Notes: generated by a model not told the origin, from the letters alone. A stretch of DNA of 64,000 nucleotides from JALZKA01 sp963754045 (GCA_963754045.1 CAVWEN010000003.1:62001-126000), one strand, 5' to 3'. Positions 33,621 through 43,028 are shown, counted from the first letter of the stretch. Numbers and translations are program-made.

Positions 33621-36600
33621 TCAGGCCAGCGATTCGGCCAACCGGCCGACGCGCTCGGCGTCGAGCGGACGACCGAGCTCGGCCCAGGCGGCGCGAGCCT
33701 CCTCGAGCTCCGAGGGATCGCGCGAGACGACCCCCCGGGCTTCGAGTGCGGTTGCGCTGCCCACCGGGTAGCGCAGGCGCTCGGCGAGGCCCGACGCTTC
33801 CTCCGCGAGCTCCTTCGCCTGATCGGCGCGGCCCCAGAGCGCCTGGTTGATCGCCCGCGCCGCGGTCGCCTCGACCGAATGGGCGACGAGACCAGCACGC
33901 TCGCAGGCGTCGAGCGCAGTGGCCAGCGCCTGGTCGGCATCGGCGTGGTCGCCCCGGTCGCGCAGGGTGGTGGCCAGCCAGTAGAGCGCCTGGAATCCGA
34001 CCTCCGAGCGCCCGACCTGTTCGGCCAGCTCGGAGGCGCGGCGCAGCGATCTCTCCGCACCCTCGAGGTCGTTCTCGCGCCAGCGCAGGGCACCGCGCAG
34101 CAGGTGGGGGAAGCAGAGCTTGCCGGTCAGACCCTCGCGCTCGATCAGGGCGGCGACCGTCTCCGTGTCGCGCTCGACCACCTCCCATTCGCCGCGGTGC
34201 AAGGCCAGTGTCGCCAGCGCGGCGTGCAGCTCGACCTGGGAGGGCAGGTCGCCCATCCGCTCGGCGATCTGCAGCGCCTCGTCGTACGCGGTGGCCGCCG
34301 CCTCGTAGTCGGCATCGGAGATCTCGAAGTGATACCCCAGCGCGAGCAGGGCGCGGATCGCCTCGGCGGGATCGGACTCGCGCGCCAACTCGACTGAGCG
34401 CTCGAGGTTCTCCCGGGCCCGCTCGGAGTCGCCGATGCGGCCGAAGACGCGGCCGAAGATGCCGTGGGCACGGCTTGCGGCCGCGGCTTCGCCGAGGCGT
34501 TCGGCCAGGCGAAGCGCCTTCTCGGAGGCATAGATCGCGAGCATGTTGTCGCCTGTGTGCATGTAGAGCGAGGCGGCCTCCTCGTAGAGGCGGACCAGTT
34601 CGATGCAGGGCGGGCCGTCCTTGAGCAGGTCGATCCCGCGCTGGTAGTGGCCGATCGAACCCTCCCGGTCGCCCTTGTTCCACAACCCGGCGCCGATCTT
34701 GCGGTGCAGATCGCCGACGCGGGCCAGGTCCTCCTCGCCACGGTGATACTCCAGGCACCACTCCCACAACTCGACCGCGCGGTCGATGCGACCGAGGCGC
34801 AGTGCCACGTCGCCAAACTTTTCGCCGATCCGCGCCTGCGCGTCGGGGTGCTTGCACTCGCCGCCCTCGTTGTCGAGCGAAAGCGCCGCCTCGTAGTGCG
34901 TGAGCGCCTCCTGGTTCGAGTAGAGGCCGGCCGCAGCGTCGCCGGCGCCCTCAAGCGCATTGTGGGCGCGGCCGCGGATCGCGTCCAGCTCGGCGTGGTC
35001 GATGCCGGCGTCGGCGCCGATCAAGGCCGCCCGCCCGAGGTGGTCGGCCACCATCGCGATGACGCCCTCGGCGCGGTCAGCCGAGCGCTCCTCGATGAAG
35101 GTCGCGACCTCGGCATGCTTGCGCGCCCGCACCGTCTTCGGCAGCATCGAGTAGGCCACGTCGCGGATCAGCACATGCTTGAAGGCGAACTCGCGCTCGC
35201 CGGCGAGCCGTGAGCCCGCGGTGGAGACGATCAGGTCTTTGTCGGCCAGCGACCCCAGCGCCGTCTGGGCATCGATGCCCTCCTCGGTGGCTGCCCGGGC
35301 AATTGAGCCCTCCCAGAAGACCTGGCCGACGACTGCCGCGTGCTGGATCAGGCGCCGCTCGCCGGAGGGCAGCCCGTCCAGGCGTGCGGTCAGCACCGCG
35401 TGCACAGTTTCGGGCAGCGCCTCGCCGCCGGTGCCCTCTTCGAGAATCCGATTGACCATTTCCTCGGCGAAGAGTGGGTTGCCACCCGAGCGCTCGGCAA
35501 CCTGGGCGATCAGATCGGCGCCGGCCTCGCGCTGGTCGGCGGGCAGGAGCGCCCCGACAAGCTCGAGGGCCCGTTCCGAAGCGAGCGGCTCAAGCGTGAT
35601 GTTCGTGGCGTTGCGCCGCCCGCCCCAGCCGGGCCGGCGCTCGAGCAGCTCGTCGCGCGCCATGCAGATCAGCAGCACCGGGCCGCGGACCCAGCGCGCG
35701 AGGTACTCGATCAAATCGAGCATTCCCTCGTCGGCCCAGTGAATGTCCTCGATCGCGAGGACTAGCGGATGGATCCGGCTTGCCGCCTCAACCAGCGAAC
35801 GCACCCCGCTGAACAGGCGGGCCCGGGTCTGCTGAGGGTCCTCTCCCTCGGGGAGGGTCGCCGTGACCTCGTCCGGCAGCTCGATTCCCATCGGGCGCGC
35901 CAGCGTGGCGGCGAGCTGCTCGGGCGACTCCTCGCTCTCGCCGCCGCCGCCCTCCTCGAAGAGCTTCTCGAAGCCGTTTCGCAGTTTCAGCCAGGCCAGC
36001 TCGGAGTTCTCGGTATCGACGATCTGGAACTGGTCGCGCACAATCTCGCCGAGCGCCCAGTAGGCGAGACCGGAGCCGTAGGCGGGGCAACGGCCGACGC
36101 GGACCAGCGGCGAGTCGTCGCGCGACGCGACCCCCTGGGCCAGCTCGCGCAGCAGCCGGCTCTTGCCGACCCCCGCCTGGCCGATCACCGTAACGAGGTG
36201 GGAGTGCTCGTCGCGCACGACGCGATTGAAGAGGTTGGCCAGCGTCTCCGCCTCGTCCTCGCGGCCGATCAGGGGGGTGGAGGCGCGGGTGGTCACGACG
36301 CCGCCGCTGACCGCTACGCGTACGGCCTCCCACGCGGGCACCGGCTCGGACTTGCCCTTGAGGGCCAGGGGTTCGAGCTCCGAATACTCGATCGACGCGC
36401 GGGTGAGCCGGTAGGTGGTCATCCCGACGGTCACCGAACGTGGGCGCGCGGCCGTCTGCAGCCGAGCGGCGACGTTGACCGCATCGCCGATGACTGTGTA
36501 GTCCTTGTCGCCCGCAAGGCCAGCGAGCACCTCGCCAGTGTTGATCCCCACGCGCAGGGCGAACTCGACCCCGGCGGTGGTGTCGGTAATCGTCTGGTTG

Positions 36601-37082
36601 ATTTCCGCCATCGCCGACTGCATCGCGAGGCCGGCGCGAACTGCTCGCTCGGGATCGTCCTCGTGGGCCACCGGCGCGCCGAAGACGGCCATCACGTTGT
36701 CGCCAATGAACTTGTCGACCGAGCCGCCGAAGCGGGTCACCTCGTCGCCGAGTCGGCGCAGGGCGCGGTCGACCATCGACTTGAGTGCCTCGGGGTCCAT
36801 CCGCTCGGCTACGGCGGTGTAGCCAGAGAGGTCGGCGAAGAGCACGGTCGCGGTGCGCCGCTCCTCGGGCAGGCTCGACGCCTCGGGCGACGCGCCCGCA
36901 CCGGGTGTGGTGGTGGGCTCAACCGCGGGCCCACCGAGCTGGTTGCCGCACTCGATGCAGAACTTAGCCTCAGGCGGGTTCTCGGCGCCGCAGCTCCCGC
37001 AAGCCGGGGCGAGCGTGCTGCCGCACGACATGCAGAAGCGCGCCCGCTTGGGGTTCTGTGTCCCACAGCTCGTGCAGTTCAT
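33621..37082 (-). CDS. Zinc-ribbon / class III nucleotide cyclase / AAA-type ATPase / TPR regulator
   Basis: 1153 residues. Two zinc ribbons open the protein (CTSCG...CMSCG and CGSCG...CIECG). Next is a class III adenylate/guanylate cyclase domain (about 75-265: ATVLFADLSGYTAV with the metal Asp, KFIGDNVMAVFGAP with the second Asp, VIGDAVNVAARL). Then an AAA/STAND ATPase with Walker A GQAGVGKSR and Walker B VLAIEDIHWADE, and about 500 residues of TPR helices. ATG 37082 has GGGAG upstream; TTG 37103 is less likely. Proteins of this plan are thought to couple protein sensing to cAMP/cGMP production. A perfect CRP-type site precedes the gene, suggesting feedback by its own product. Confidence 0.92.
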   Translation of the reverse strand: MNCTSCGTQNPKRARFCMSCGSTLAPACGSCGAENPPEAKFCIECGNQLGGPAVEPTTTPGAGASPEASSLPEERRTATVLFADLSGYTAVAERMDPEALKSMVDRALRRLGDEVTRFGGSVDKFIGDNVMAVFGAPVAHEDDPERAVRAGLAMQSAMAEINQTITDTTAGVEFALRVGINTGEVLAGLAGDKDYTVIGDAVNVAARLQTAARPRSVTVGMTTYRLTRASIEYSELEPLALKGKSEPVPAWEAVRVAVSGGVVTTRASTPLIGREDEAETLANLFNRVVRDEHSHLVTVIGQAGVGKSRLLRELAQGVASRDDSPLVRVGRCPAYGSGLAYWALGEIVRDQFQIVDTENSELAWLKLRNGFEKLFEEGGGGESEESPEQLAATLARPMGIELPDEVTATLPEGEDPQQTRARLFSGVRSLVEAASRIHPLVLAIEDIHWADEGMLDLIEYLARWVRGPVLLICMARDELLERRPGWGGRRNATNITLEPLASERALELVGALLPADQREAGADLIAQVAERSGGNPLFAEEMVNRILEEGTGGEALPETVHAVLTARLDGLPSGERRLIQHAAVVGQVFWEGSIARAATEEGIDAQTALGSLADKDLIVSTAGSRLAGEREFAFKHVLIRDVAYSMLPKTVRARKHAEVATFIEERSADRAEGVIAMVADHLGRAALIGADAGIDHAELDAIRGRAHNALEGAGDAAAGLYSNQEALTHYEAALSLDNEGGECKHPDAQARIGEKFGDVALRLGRIDRAVELWEWCLEYHRGEEDLARVGDLHRKIGAGLWNKGDREGSIGHYQRGIDLLKDGPPCIELVRLYEEAASLYMHTGDNMLAIYASEKALRLAERLGEAAAASRAHGIFGRVFGRIGDSERARENLERSVELARESDPAEAIRALLALGYHFEISDADYEAAATAYDEALQIAERMGDLPSQVELHAALATLALHRGEWEVVERDTETVAALIEREGLTGKLCFPHLLRGALRWRENDLEGAERSLRRASELAEQVGRSEVGFQALYWLATTLRDRGDHADADQALATALDACERAGLVAHSVEATAARAINQALWGRADQAKELAEEASGLAERLRYPVGSATALEARGVVSRDPSELEEARAAWAELGRPLDAERVGRLAESLA

Positions 37083-37103
37083 GCCCTCACTCCCACGTGT
37101 CAA

Positions 37104-37148
37104 AGGTTACGTGCGATTCCCAGGCGCGCAACTGTGAGATCCATCACA
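37104..37148 (-). promoter_or_regulatory. CRP-type box and promoter of the cyclase gene
   Basis: TGTGA-N6-TCACA, a perfect match to the CRP consensus, at 37133-37148. Just downstream on the minus strand are TTGCGC (37131-37126), a 16-base spacer and TAACCT (37109-37104). The box would be centred about 42-44 bases upstream of the predicted start near 37097, which is the class II activator position. The leader to ATG 37082 is about 15 bases. Confidence 0.5.
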
Positions 37149-37201
37149 CGCAACAGCCGTGCCAACGACCTCACCACACCGGGACGGAGCTTCCGGCGGT
37201 G

Positions 37202-37501
37202 TTAGGAGATCGGAATGTTCTGGACGTCAGGGCCGCTGCGGGGCGGCTCGTCGTCGAGGCGTTCGACGTAGTGGTCGATCAGGGCCTTCATCGTCATCAG
37301 CGCCTCGCGCTGCACGTTCTGCCAGCTGTCGCGCAGCTCGTCGGGAGCGGTGGAGCGCACCACGTCGGCCGCGCGGCAGATCGGGCAGAGCTCGACGCAG
37401 CGCAGGCCCTCGGATCCGTGCCCCTCGAGCGCGGCGAGCAGCCGCTCGCGGGCGAGCCGTGCCTCGTCTTCGAGACCCTGGTCAGGCCGGTTGGCGCTCA
37501 A
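37202..37501 (-). CDS. Small helical CxxC protein coupled to ArsA ATPase
   Basis: 99 residues, family not firmly recognised. It is mostly helical with a central CVELCPICRAADVV that could bind zinc or a thiol. The composition and CPxC pattern recall the DUF5304-type proteins that sit beside ArsA ATPases in other actinobacteria, but this is only a resemblance. The ATG start lies 20 bases before the stop of the ArsA gene, so translation is coupled. It is likely a partner or client-delivery helper of that ATPase. Confidence 0.62.
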   Translation of the reverse strand: MSANRPDQGLEDEARLARERLLAALEGHGSEGLRCVELCPICRAADVVRSTAPDELRDSWQNVQREALMTMKALIDHYVERLDDEPPRSGPDVQNIPIS

Positions 37502-38699
37502 GGGGCTTCTCCTCTTCGCTCGGGGCCGCCTCGAAGCGCACTTCCAGCACGCCGTCGGCCAGCTTCGCGCCTGCGGTGGGCCGCCGGGCGAGGCCCGGCG
37601 GCAGGATGATCGTGCGCTTCTCCTTGCCTGCGCTCACGACGAGCTCGGCGCCGATCTTCTTCAACGAGAGCTGGTCGCGGTCGGTGAACGGCACCTGGAT
37701 ACGCATCGAGGTGCCGCCGTCGGTGTCGTTGACGATCTCGCGCGCCAGGCCCGTGTGGAGCACGTCGGCGGGGCCGAGATCGCCGAAGAGCTCGTCGCCC
37801 AAGCGGTCGAGCATCCGCTCACCGATCACCTCCTCGTCGAAGTAGCGGGCCTTCAATACGGGAACCGGGGCGAAGCCGTCGGCCACCTCAATCAGGCGTT
37901 CGACCTGCCGCTCGCGCCAGCCGCTGAAGTAGCCATCGTCGACCTCGTCGGGGAAGAGGCGGTTAACGATCACCGCGTCGGTCAGGTACCCGTAGAGGTT
38001 CAGGTACGTGAAGGTTCGCTGGGCCTCCTTGATCACCATGCGGTCGGCGTTCATCACCAGCCTGATCGAGGCGCGCTCGCGATCGCGGAGGATCTCGTTC
38101 ATCGCGATCAGGTTGCGGACGAGCTGGTTGACCTCGCTCAGAACCTCCTGGCCCGGCAGGTCGACGTCGAGGAAGGTCTTCGCGATCGGTCGCGCTGCGG
38201 CAACCATCTTGCTCTCGACCGGGAACACCTTCTCCAGCCACCAGTGGGCGACTTCCGGGAACGAGAGCAGCCGCAGCGTCTCGCCGGTCGGCGCGCAGTC
38301 GACGATTACGACGTCGTAATCGTCGGACTCGTGGTGTGCCTTTATCTGGAGCAGGCTGAAGAGCTCGTCCATCCCCGGTGGCACGGTCAGCTCCTCGGCC
38401 GCGATGTCCATCACGCCGCGGTCGTGCAGCAGGTCGCCGAGCCAGCGTTGGACACTCGCCCAGTTGGTCTCCATCTCACGCTGTGCCTGGACTTCCTGGC
38501 CCCAGAGCCGGTCGGCCACGGGCGTGGGATCGGGCCCGAGCTCGGAATCGAGCGAGTCGGAGAGGCTGTGGGCGGGGTCTGTCGACAGGACGACCGTGCG
38601 CAGTCCGGCTGCGGCGCAACGGCGAGCGGTAGCTGCGGCCACGGAGGTCTTGCCGACGCCGCCCTTGCCCGTGTAGAGGATGGTGCGGGGAGCGGTCAA
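37482..38699 (-). CDS. ArsA/GET3-family ATPase
   Basis: 405 residues. The deviant Walker A motif GKGGVGKT (about 11-18), STDPAHSLSD, and DVVIVDCAPTGETLRLL (switch/Walker B) define an ArsA/GET3-type ATPase. The C-terminus after about 310 carries a small beta-sandwich (LVVSAGKEKRTIILPPGL) like the ArsA HSP20-like domain. No arsenite-binding cysteine triad is visible, so arsenite export is unlikely. Actinobacterial members have unknown membrane or client functions. It overlaps the small CxxC protein gene and is the first gene of that minus-strand pair. Confidence 0.93.
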   Translation of the reverse strand: MTAPRTILYTGKGGVGKTSVAAATARRCAAAGLRTVVLSTDPAHSLSDSLDSELGPDPTPVADRLWGQEVQAQREMETNWASVQRWLGDLLHDRGVMDIAAEELTVPPGMDELFSLLQIKAHHESDDYDVVIVDCAPTGETLRLLSFPEVAHWWLEKVFPVESKMVAAARPIAKTFLDVDLPGQEVLSEVNQLVRNLIAMNEILRDRERASIRLVMNADRMVIKEAQRTFTYLNLYGYLTDAVIVNRLFPDEVDDGYFSGWRERQVERLIEVADGFAPVPVLKARYFDEEVIGERMLDRLGDELFGDLGPADVLHTGLAREIVNDTDGGTSMRIQVPFTDRDQLSLKKIGAELVVSAGKEKRTIILPPGLARRPTAGAKLADGVLEVRFEAAPSEEEKPLERQPA

Positions 38700-38770
38700 G
38701 GTGAACGGTCGAGCCTACCGCTACCCTGCCGTATCTTCCCGCGAAACGACCAATGAAGGGGACTGATCAC

Positions 38771-39841
38771 TTGAATTCGAACACGAGACTTCGCACCGCA
38801 TTCGCACTCGCATTGGCCGTCCCAGCGTTCGTTGCAGGCTGCGGTGGCGACGACGACGGTGGTGGCGGCAGCGACGAGGATCCGGCCGTGGTTCTCAAGT
38901 CCGCGCTGACCAACGACTCCGAGGTCAACAGCGGCGTTATCAACCTCTCGCTCTCGGGCAACATCGAGGGTGACCAGGGCGGCGACGCCGAGATCTCGCT
39001 CTCCGGGCCGTTCCAGGGTGGCGGCGGAACCCCCGTCGCGCTCGACCTCGACATCACCGGCAACGTCAACGCCGCTGCGCTCGAGGCGGTGACCGGCTCC
39101 GACAGCCTCGACTTCGAGGGCGGCGTCACACTCGCCGACGAGACGCTGTTCGTCAACTACAACGGCACGGAGTACGTCGCCGACGATTCGCTGAACTCGC
39201 AGATCGCTCCCTTCTTGGAGACCGCGGCGGACGCCCCCGGCACCGCCGGCGGCAGCACGCCGGAGGAGGCCGACCAATTCATCGAAAGCCTCGAGGGCCT
39301 CAGCAACGAAGGCAGCGAGGACATCGACGGCGACTCGACGACGCATGTCTCAGCGAGCCTCGACATCGCCGGTTTGATCGAGGCAGGAGCAGCCGCGCAG
39401 GCGACCCCCGTGCCGTTCGATCCCTCGCAGTTGGAGGGGCTGGAGTCCACGGTCGACTTCTTCGTTGGTGACGACGACATCGTCCGCCAGGTCGACTTCA
39501 ACTTCTCATTCGACGTGCCTGAGGAGCTGCAGGGCCAGGCGGGTGCCGAGGCGATCGACGCGCAGATCAGCGCCGGCGTCAGCGGCCTGAACGAGGAGCA
39601 GACGATCGAGGCCCCCACTGACCCCGAGCCGCTAGACGGCCTGCTCGAGCAGCTCGGAATCGACCCGTCCGCGCTCGGCGGCCTAGGCGCACTCGGCGCA
39701 CTCGGCGGCGCGGGCTCCCTCGAGGGGCTCGGCGGCGCCGGCGGCGGCGGGTCAGGTGGCAGCGGCGACGCCGAACTCGACGCGCTCTCACAGTGCATCG
39801 CCGAGGCCGATCCGGCCGAGGTGGACGCCTGCTTCGAGTAG
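38771..39841 (+). CDS. Large lipoprotein with LppX/LprG-like body and glycine-rich tail
   Basis: About 356 residues from TTG 38771, which has GAAGGGGA upstream; ATG 38753 lacks one. The lipobox VPAFVAGC gives a lipidated cysteine. The mature part alternates amphipathic strands (VINLSLSGNIEGDQGG, VALDLDITGNVN), resembling the LppX/LprAFG half-barrel that carries lipids across the periplasm. Residues of about 295-335 are Gly/Ala/Leu repeats (GGLGALGALGGAGSL). The pI is strongly acidic. A perfect intrinsic terminator follows 30 bases after the stop. Exact family membership is not certain. Confidence 0.8.
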   Translation: MNSNTRLRTAFALALAVPAFVAGCGGDDDGGGGSDEDPAVVLKSALTNDSEVNSGVINLSLSGNIEGDQGGDAEISLSGPFQGGGGTPVALDLDITGNVNAAALEAVTGSDSLDFEGGVTLADETLFVNYNGTEYVADDSLNSQIAPFLETAADAPGTAGGSTPEEADQFIESLEGLSNEGSEDIDGDSTTHVSASLDIAGLIEAGAAAQATPVPFDPSQLEGLESTVDFFVGDDDIVRQVDFNFSFDVPEELQGQAGAEAIDAQISAGVSGLNEEQTIEAPTDPEPLDGLLEQLGIDPSALGGLGALGALGGAGSLEGLGGAGGGGSGGSGDAELDALSQCIAEADPAEVDACFE

Positions 39842-39870
39842 TAACCGCGCGAAGCATTCGCTCCTGAACG

Positions 39871-39910
39871 GGGCCCCGGCGCCAAGCAAGGCTCCGGGGC
39901 CCTTTTTCTT
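39871..39910 (+). terminator. Rho-independent terminator after the lipoprotein gene
   Basis: GGGCCCCGG (39871-39879) pairs perfectly with CCGGGGCCC (39894-39902) around a 14-base loop and is followed directly by TTTTTCTT (39903-39910). This is the most canonical intrinsic terminator in the window. Confidence 0.9.
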
Positions 39911-39953
39911 GTTGGGCCCACACGTCGCGGGCGCCGGATAAGGTCTCGCCCCC

Positions 39954-41075
39954 GTGAGGCGCTTCCTCTTCTCAGCCCAGGGTTGGCCGTACATGCTGAC
40001 CCCCTTCATCGTGGTCGCCATCGCGCTCGAGCTGGCGCACGCCGAGGCGACCTTGATCTTCGCCGCGGCAGCGCTCGGAATCATCCCGACCGCCGCTCTG
40101 ATGGGGCTCGCGACCGAGGAGCTGGCCGCGCGCTCCGGACCTGGCATCGGCGGCTTTCTCAACGTCACCTTTGGCAATGCGGCAGAGCTGATCATTGCGA
40201 TCTTCCTGCTCGCGGAGGGGCTGCAGGAGGTCGTAAAGGCGTCGATCATCGGCTCGATTCTCGGCAACCTGCTGTTGGTAATGGGGCTGGCGATGTTCGT
40301 CGGCGGGGTCGGGCGTGCCAAGCAGACCTTCAACCGGACCGCCGCCAACGCCCAGGCCTCGATGCTTTTCCTCGCGGTCGCCGCGTTGTTGATGCCGGCG
40401 ATCTACGCGCTCGCTTCCGGCGGCGGCCTGCCCTCGGTGAACGCGGAGATCGTCGACTTCGGGTCAGATCTCGAGGAGCTGTCGATCGGGGTCGCGATCG
40501 TCCTCATCGGGACGTATCTGGCGGGCCTGACCTTCTCGCTTCGCACCCACAAGGACGTCTTCAACCCGGTCGGTGACGACGGCGATACGGAGACGGGGCA
40601 TCACGACGGTTTCGGCTGGTCGATCCGCAAGTCGATCGGGATGCTGGCGATCGCTGGCGCGGCCGTGGCGATCGTTTCCGAGATTCTCGTCGGCTCGATC
40701 TCGGAAGCATCGGAGTCGATCGGCATCTCCGAGTTTTTCGTCGGGATCATCATCGTTGCGGTCGTCGGCAACGCGGCCGAGCACTGGGTTGCAGTGATGT
40801 TCGCGCGCAAGGACAAGATGGACTTGGCGGTAAACATCTCGATCGGCTCGGCCGCTCAAATTGCGCTGTTCGTGGCGCCGATCCTCGTCTTGCTCTCGTT
40901 CGCCATCGGGCCGAACCCGATGCCGCTCGTCTTCAACGGCTTCGAGCTCGGCGGGGTGCTGATCGCGGTGCTGATTGCCGCGTATGTCACCCAGGAGGGG
41001 GAGTCCAATTGGTTCGAGGGCGTGCAGCTGCTGGCTGTCTACGCCGTGCTCGGCCTGGTCTTCCTCTACGCCTGA
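39954..41075 (+). CDS. Calcium/proton antiporter (CAX/ChaA type)
   Basis: 373 residues from GTG 39954, with about eleven helices. Both CaCA alpha repeats are visible: GNAAELIIAIFLL (about 75-87) and GNAAEHWVAVMFARKDKMDLA (about 270-290). The glutamates of these repeats bind the cation in the family. It exports Ca2+ in exchange for H+. An acidic loop with HH separates the halves near residue 215. A second CaCA exchanger follows 32 bases downstream, so both are probably made together. Confidence 0.9.
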   Translation: MRRFLFSAQGWPYMLTPFIVVAIALELAHAEATLIFAAAALGIIPTAALMGLATEELAARSGPGIGGFLNVTFGNAAELIIAIFLLAEGLQEVVKASIIGSILGNLLLVMGLAMFVGGVGRAKQTFNRTAANAQASMLFLAVAALLMPAIYALASGGGLPSVNAEIVDFGSDLEELSIGVAIVLIGTYLAGLTFSLRTHKDVFNPVGDDGDTETGHHDGFGWSIRKSIGMLAIAGAAVAIVSEILVGSISEASESIGISEFFVGIIIVAVVGNAAEHWVAVMFARKDKMDLAVNISIGSAAQIALFVAPILVLLSFAIGPNPMPLVFNGFELGGVLIAVLIAAYVTQEGESNWFEGVQLLAVYAVLGLVFLYA

Positions 41076-41107
41076 GAAGCCCTCAGCCGGGTAGGTAGGT
41101 TCAACCG

Positions 41108-42139
41108 ATGGGTGCCCTCATCCTGCTGCTCCTGAGCTTCGCCGTAATCCTGGCGGGCGCGCTGTTCTTCACCAACGCGGTCGAGTGGGCCGGGCACCGG
41201 CTCTCGCTCGGCCAGGGTGCGGTCGGCTCGCTGCTCGCCGCCGTCGGCACGGCGATGCCCGAGACGCTGATCCCGATCGTCGCGATCATCGGTGGCGCGG
41301 AGGGCTCGGAGGATGTGGCCGTCGGCGCGATCATCGGCGCCCCGTTCCTGCTGGCAACGATCGCAATGGCGCTCGTCGGCATCTCAGCCCTGATCTACCG
41401 AGACCGGCGTGAGCAGGGCACCGCACTTCGCGCTCACCGGCCAACGCTTGAGCGCGATCTCGTCTTCTTCCTGATCTTTTTCGCGCTCGGCATCGCCGTC
41501 GGTGCGGCCGATCTGCCGAGTGCCGCTCAGATCCCGCTCGTGGTCGGCTTCGTCCTCGCCTACGCCTACTACGTTCGCCGCACGCTGTTGGGCGGGGGAG
41601 AAGTGCAGGAGGTCGAGACGATCGGCCCGCTGATGCTCGGCCGGGCGGTCGACCGTACGCCGCTGTTCATGGACGCGACCCCGGCCGACGACCCGGGTCG
41701 CGGCATGATCTTTGCCCAGCTCGCGATCGGCCTGGCCGCGATCGTCGGCGGCGCCCACCTCTTTGTCGAGGAGCTCCTGCACTTCGCCGAGGAGGCAGGC
41801 ATCGAGCCACTGGTGCTCTCGCTAATCCTCGCCCCGCTCGCGACCGAGCTCCCCGAGAAGGCGAACTCGTTCTTCTGGGTGCGCGACGGCAAGGACTCGC
41901 TGGCGCTCGGCAACATCACCGGCGCGATGGTCTTCCAGTCCACGATCCCGATCGCGTTTGGACTCTTGCTCACCGACTGGGACCTCAACCGCTTCGCCGT
42001 CGTCTCCGGCTGCCTCGGCCTCGCCGGCGGATTGCTCGCCTACGCCACGCTCCACCGCCGCGGTCGCTTCGAGTGGCCGTCGATCGTGGTCTGGGCAGGG
42101 CTCTTCGCGGCGTTCCTGGTCTACGTCAGCGTTAGCTGA
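41108..42139 (+). CDS. Sodium/calcium exchanger family membrane protein
   Basis: 343 residues, about ten helices. It belongs to the YrbG/NCX branch of the CaCA superfamily: alpha-1 shows AVGTAMPETLIPIVAIIGG and alpha-2 LAPLATELPEKANSFFWV, each with the conserved Glu. A soluble loop lies near residues 150-200. It follows the CAX-type antiporter closely and ends 10 bases before the methyltransferase. Two exchangers of different branches side by side suggest separate ion or pH ranges. Confidence 0.9.
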   Translation: MGALILLLLSFAVILAGALFFTNAVEWAGHRLSLGQGAVGSLLAAVGTAMPETLIPIVAIIGGAEGSEDVAVGAIIGAPFLLATIAMALVGISALIYRDRREQGTALRAHRPTLERDLVFFLIFFALGIAVGAADLPSAAQIPLVVGFVLAYAYYVRRTLLGGGEVQEVETIGPLMLGRAVDRTPLFMDATPADDPGRGMIFAQLAIGLAAIVGGAHLFVEELLHFAEEAGIEPLVLSLILAPLATELPEKANSFFWVRDGKDSLALGNITGAMVFQSTIPIAFGLLLTDWDLNRFAVVSGCLGLAGGLLAYATLHRRGRFEWPSIVVWAGLFAAFLVYVSVS

Positions 42140-42149
42140 GGCCGGGGGA

Positions 42150-42878
42150 GTGGCCGACTACGGCAAGGATCTCGCCTACGTCCACGATGCGGGCTTCCTG
42201 GACCTGGCCGAGCAGGCGACGCCCTTGATCGCCGGGTTGCTCGCCGAGCGCGGAGTGCGCTCGGGTCGGGTGGTCGAGCTCGGCTGCGGCAGTGGCGCCA
42301 CGGCCGCAGCCCTCAGCGCCGAGGGCTTCGAGGTGCAGGGCATCGACACCTCGCGCGCGATGATCGGGATCGCGCGGGCACGGGCGCCGGAGGCGCGCTT
42401 CCGGGTCGGCTCGTGGACCGACGCGGCCCTGCCCGAGTGCGAGGCCGTGATCGCCGTCGGTGAGGTCTTCAACTACCTCGGCTCGGCACGGGGGACCAAG
42501 GCCGAGCTGCGCGCCCTGTTCAAGCGGGTGGCCGCGGGGCTCCGGCCGGGCGGGCTGTTCGTCTTCGACGCTGCCGGACCCGGTCGCGTGCCGCGAGGCT
42601 CGGGCGAGGCGTTTCGCATCGGCCCCGACTGGGCGATCCTCTACCGCGCCGACGAGGCCGCCTCGGGCCGCACGATGGAGCGGCGGATGACGACCTTCCG
42701 GCGGATCACCCAGGGGGCGACTTACCGTCGCCACGAGGAGGTCCACCGCCTGCGGCTCTGGCCGGCGACCGAGGTCGCCGCGCTCCTGCGCGAGGCGGGC
42801 TTTCGCGCCCAGGTCCGCCGCGCCTACGACCCCGACCGGCCGGTACCCGGCCTGCGTGTGTTCGTGGCGCGTCGCTAG
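42150..42878 (+). CDS. Class I SAM-dependent methyltransferase
   Basis: 242 residues from GTG 42150, next to GGGGGAG. Motif I is VVELGCGSGATAAAL; the acidic end of beta-2 is GIDTSRAMIG; then GEVFNYL (motif IV-like) and RPGGLFVFDAAGPG. The C-terminal third has an added beta segment (WAILYRADEA, RRMTTFRRI) seen in many methyltransferases of unknown small-molecule substrates. The frame upstream belongs to the exchanger and is not protein-like. It is tightly spaced after the exchanger gene and followed by a long stem-loop. Confidence 0.85.
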   Translation: MADYGKDLAYVHDAGFLDLAEQATPLIAGLLAERGVRSGRVVELGCGSGATAAALSAEGFEVQGIDTSRAMIGIARARAPEARFRVGSWTDAALPECEAVIAVGEVFNYLGSARGTKAELRALFKRVAAGLRPGGLFVFDAAGPGRVPRGSGEAFRIGPDWAILYRADEAASGRTMERRMTTFRRITQGATYRRHEEVHRLRLWPATEVAALLREAGFRAQVRRAYDPDRPVPGLRVFVARR

Positions 42879-42890
42879 TCCCTCCTGGCA

Positions 42891-42940
42891 GCCTGCTGAA
42901 GGGTTGAGGGGCCTAGGGCAACCACAACCCTGCAGCAGGC
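42891..42940. terminator. Long stem-loop after the methyltransferase
   Basis: Arms at 42891-42906 and 42925-42940 pair at 15 of 16 positions around an 18-base loop (core CTGCTGaAGGGTTG). No T-run follows. It ends the exchanger-methyltransferase unit and may act as an RNA stabiliser or terminator. The rest of the gap to 43028 shows only a leader with AAGGGGAA before the next ATG. Confidence 0.5.
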
Positions 42941-43028
42941 ACTCGGCTGACAGGGTGGCCCGGTGTTTCGTAGGCTCCGCCGGTCATGGGGGCGTCAGGG
43001 AGGCGCCCCGAGTCCTTAAGGGGAACGC

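Noticed and set aside
35769..37205. A 478-residue plus-strand frame opposite the cyclase gene
   Set aside because: No motifs; it lies wholly against the zinc-ribbon and cyclase coding sequence, which is strongly supported.
37350..38756. A 468-residue plus-strand frame opposite the ArsA gene
   Set aside because: Antisense of a well-supported ATPase and without any recognisable pattern.
39671..39765. Short GGCGCACTC-type repeats in the lipoprotein gene as a mobile or regulatory repeat
   Set aside because: They encode a Gly/Ala/Leu-rich tail in frame and are explained as low-complexity protein sequence.
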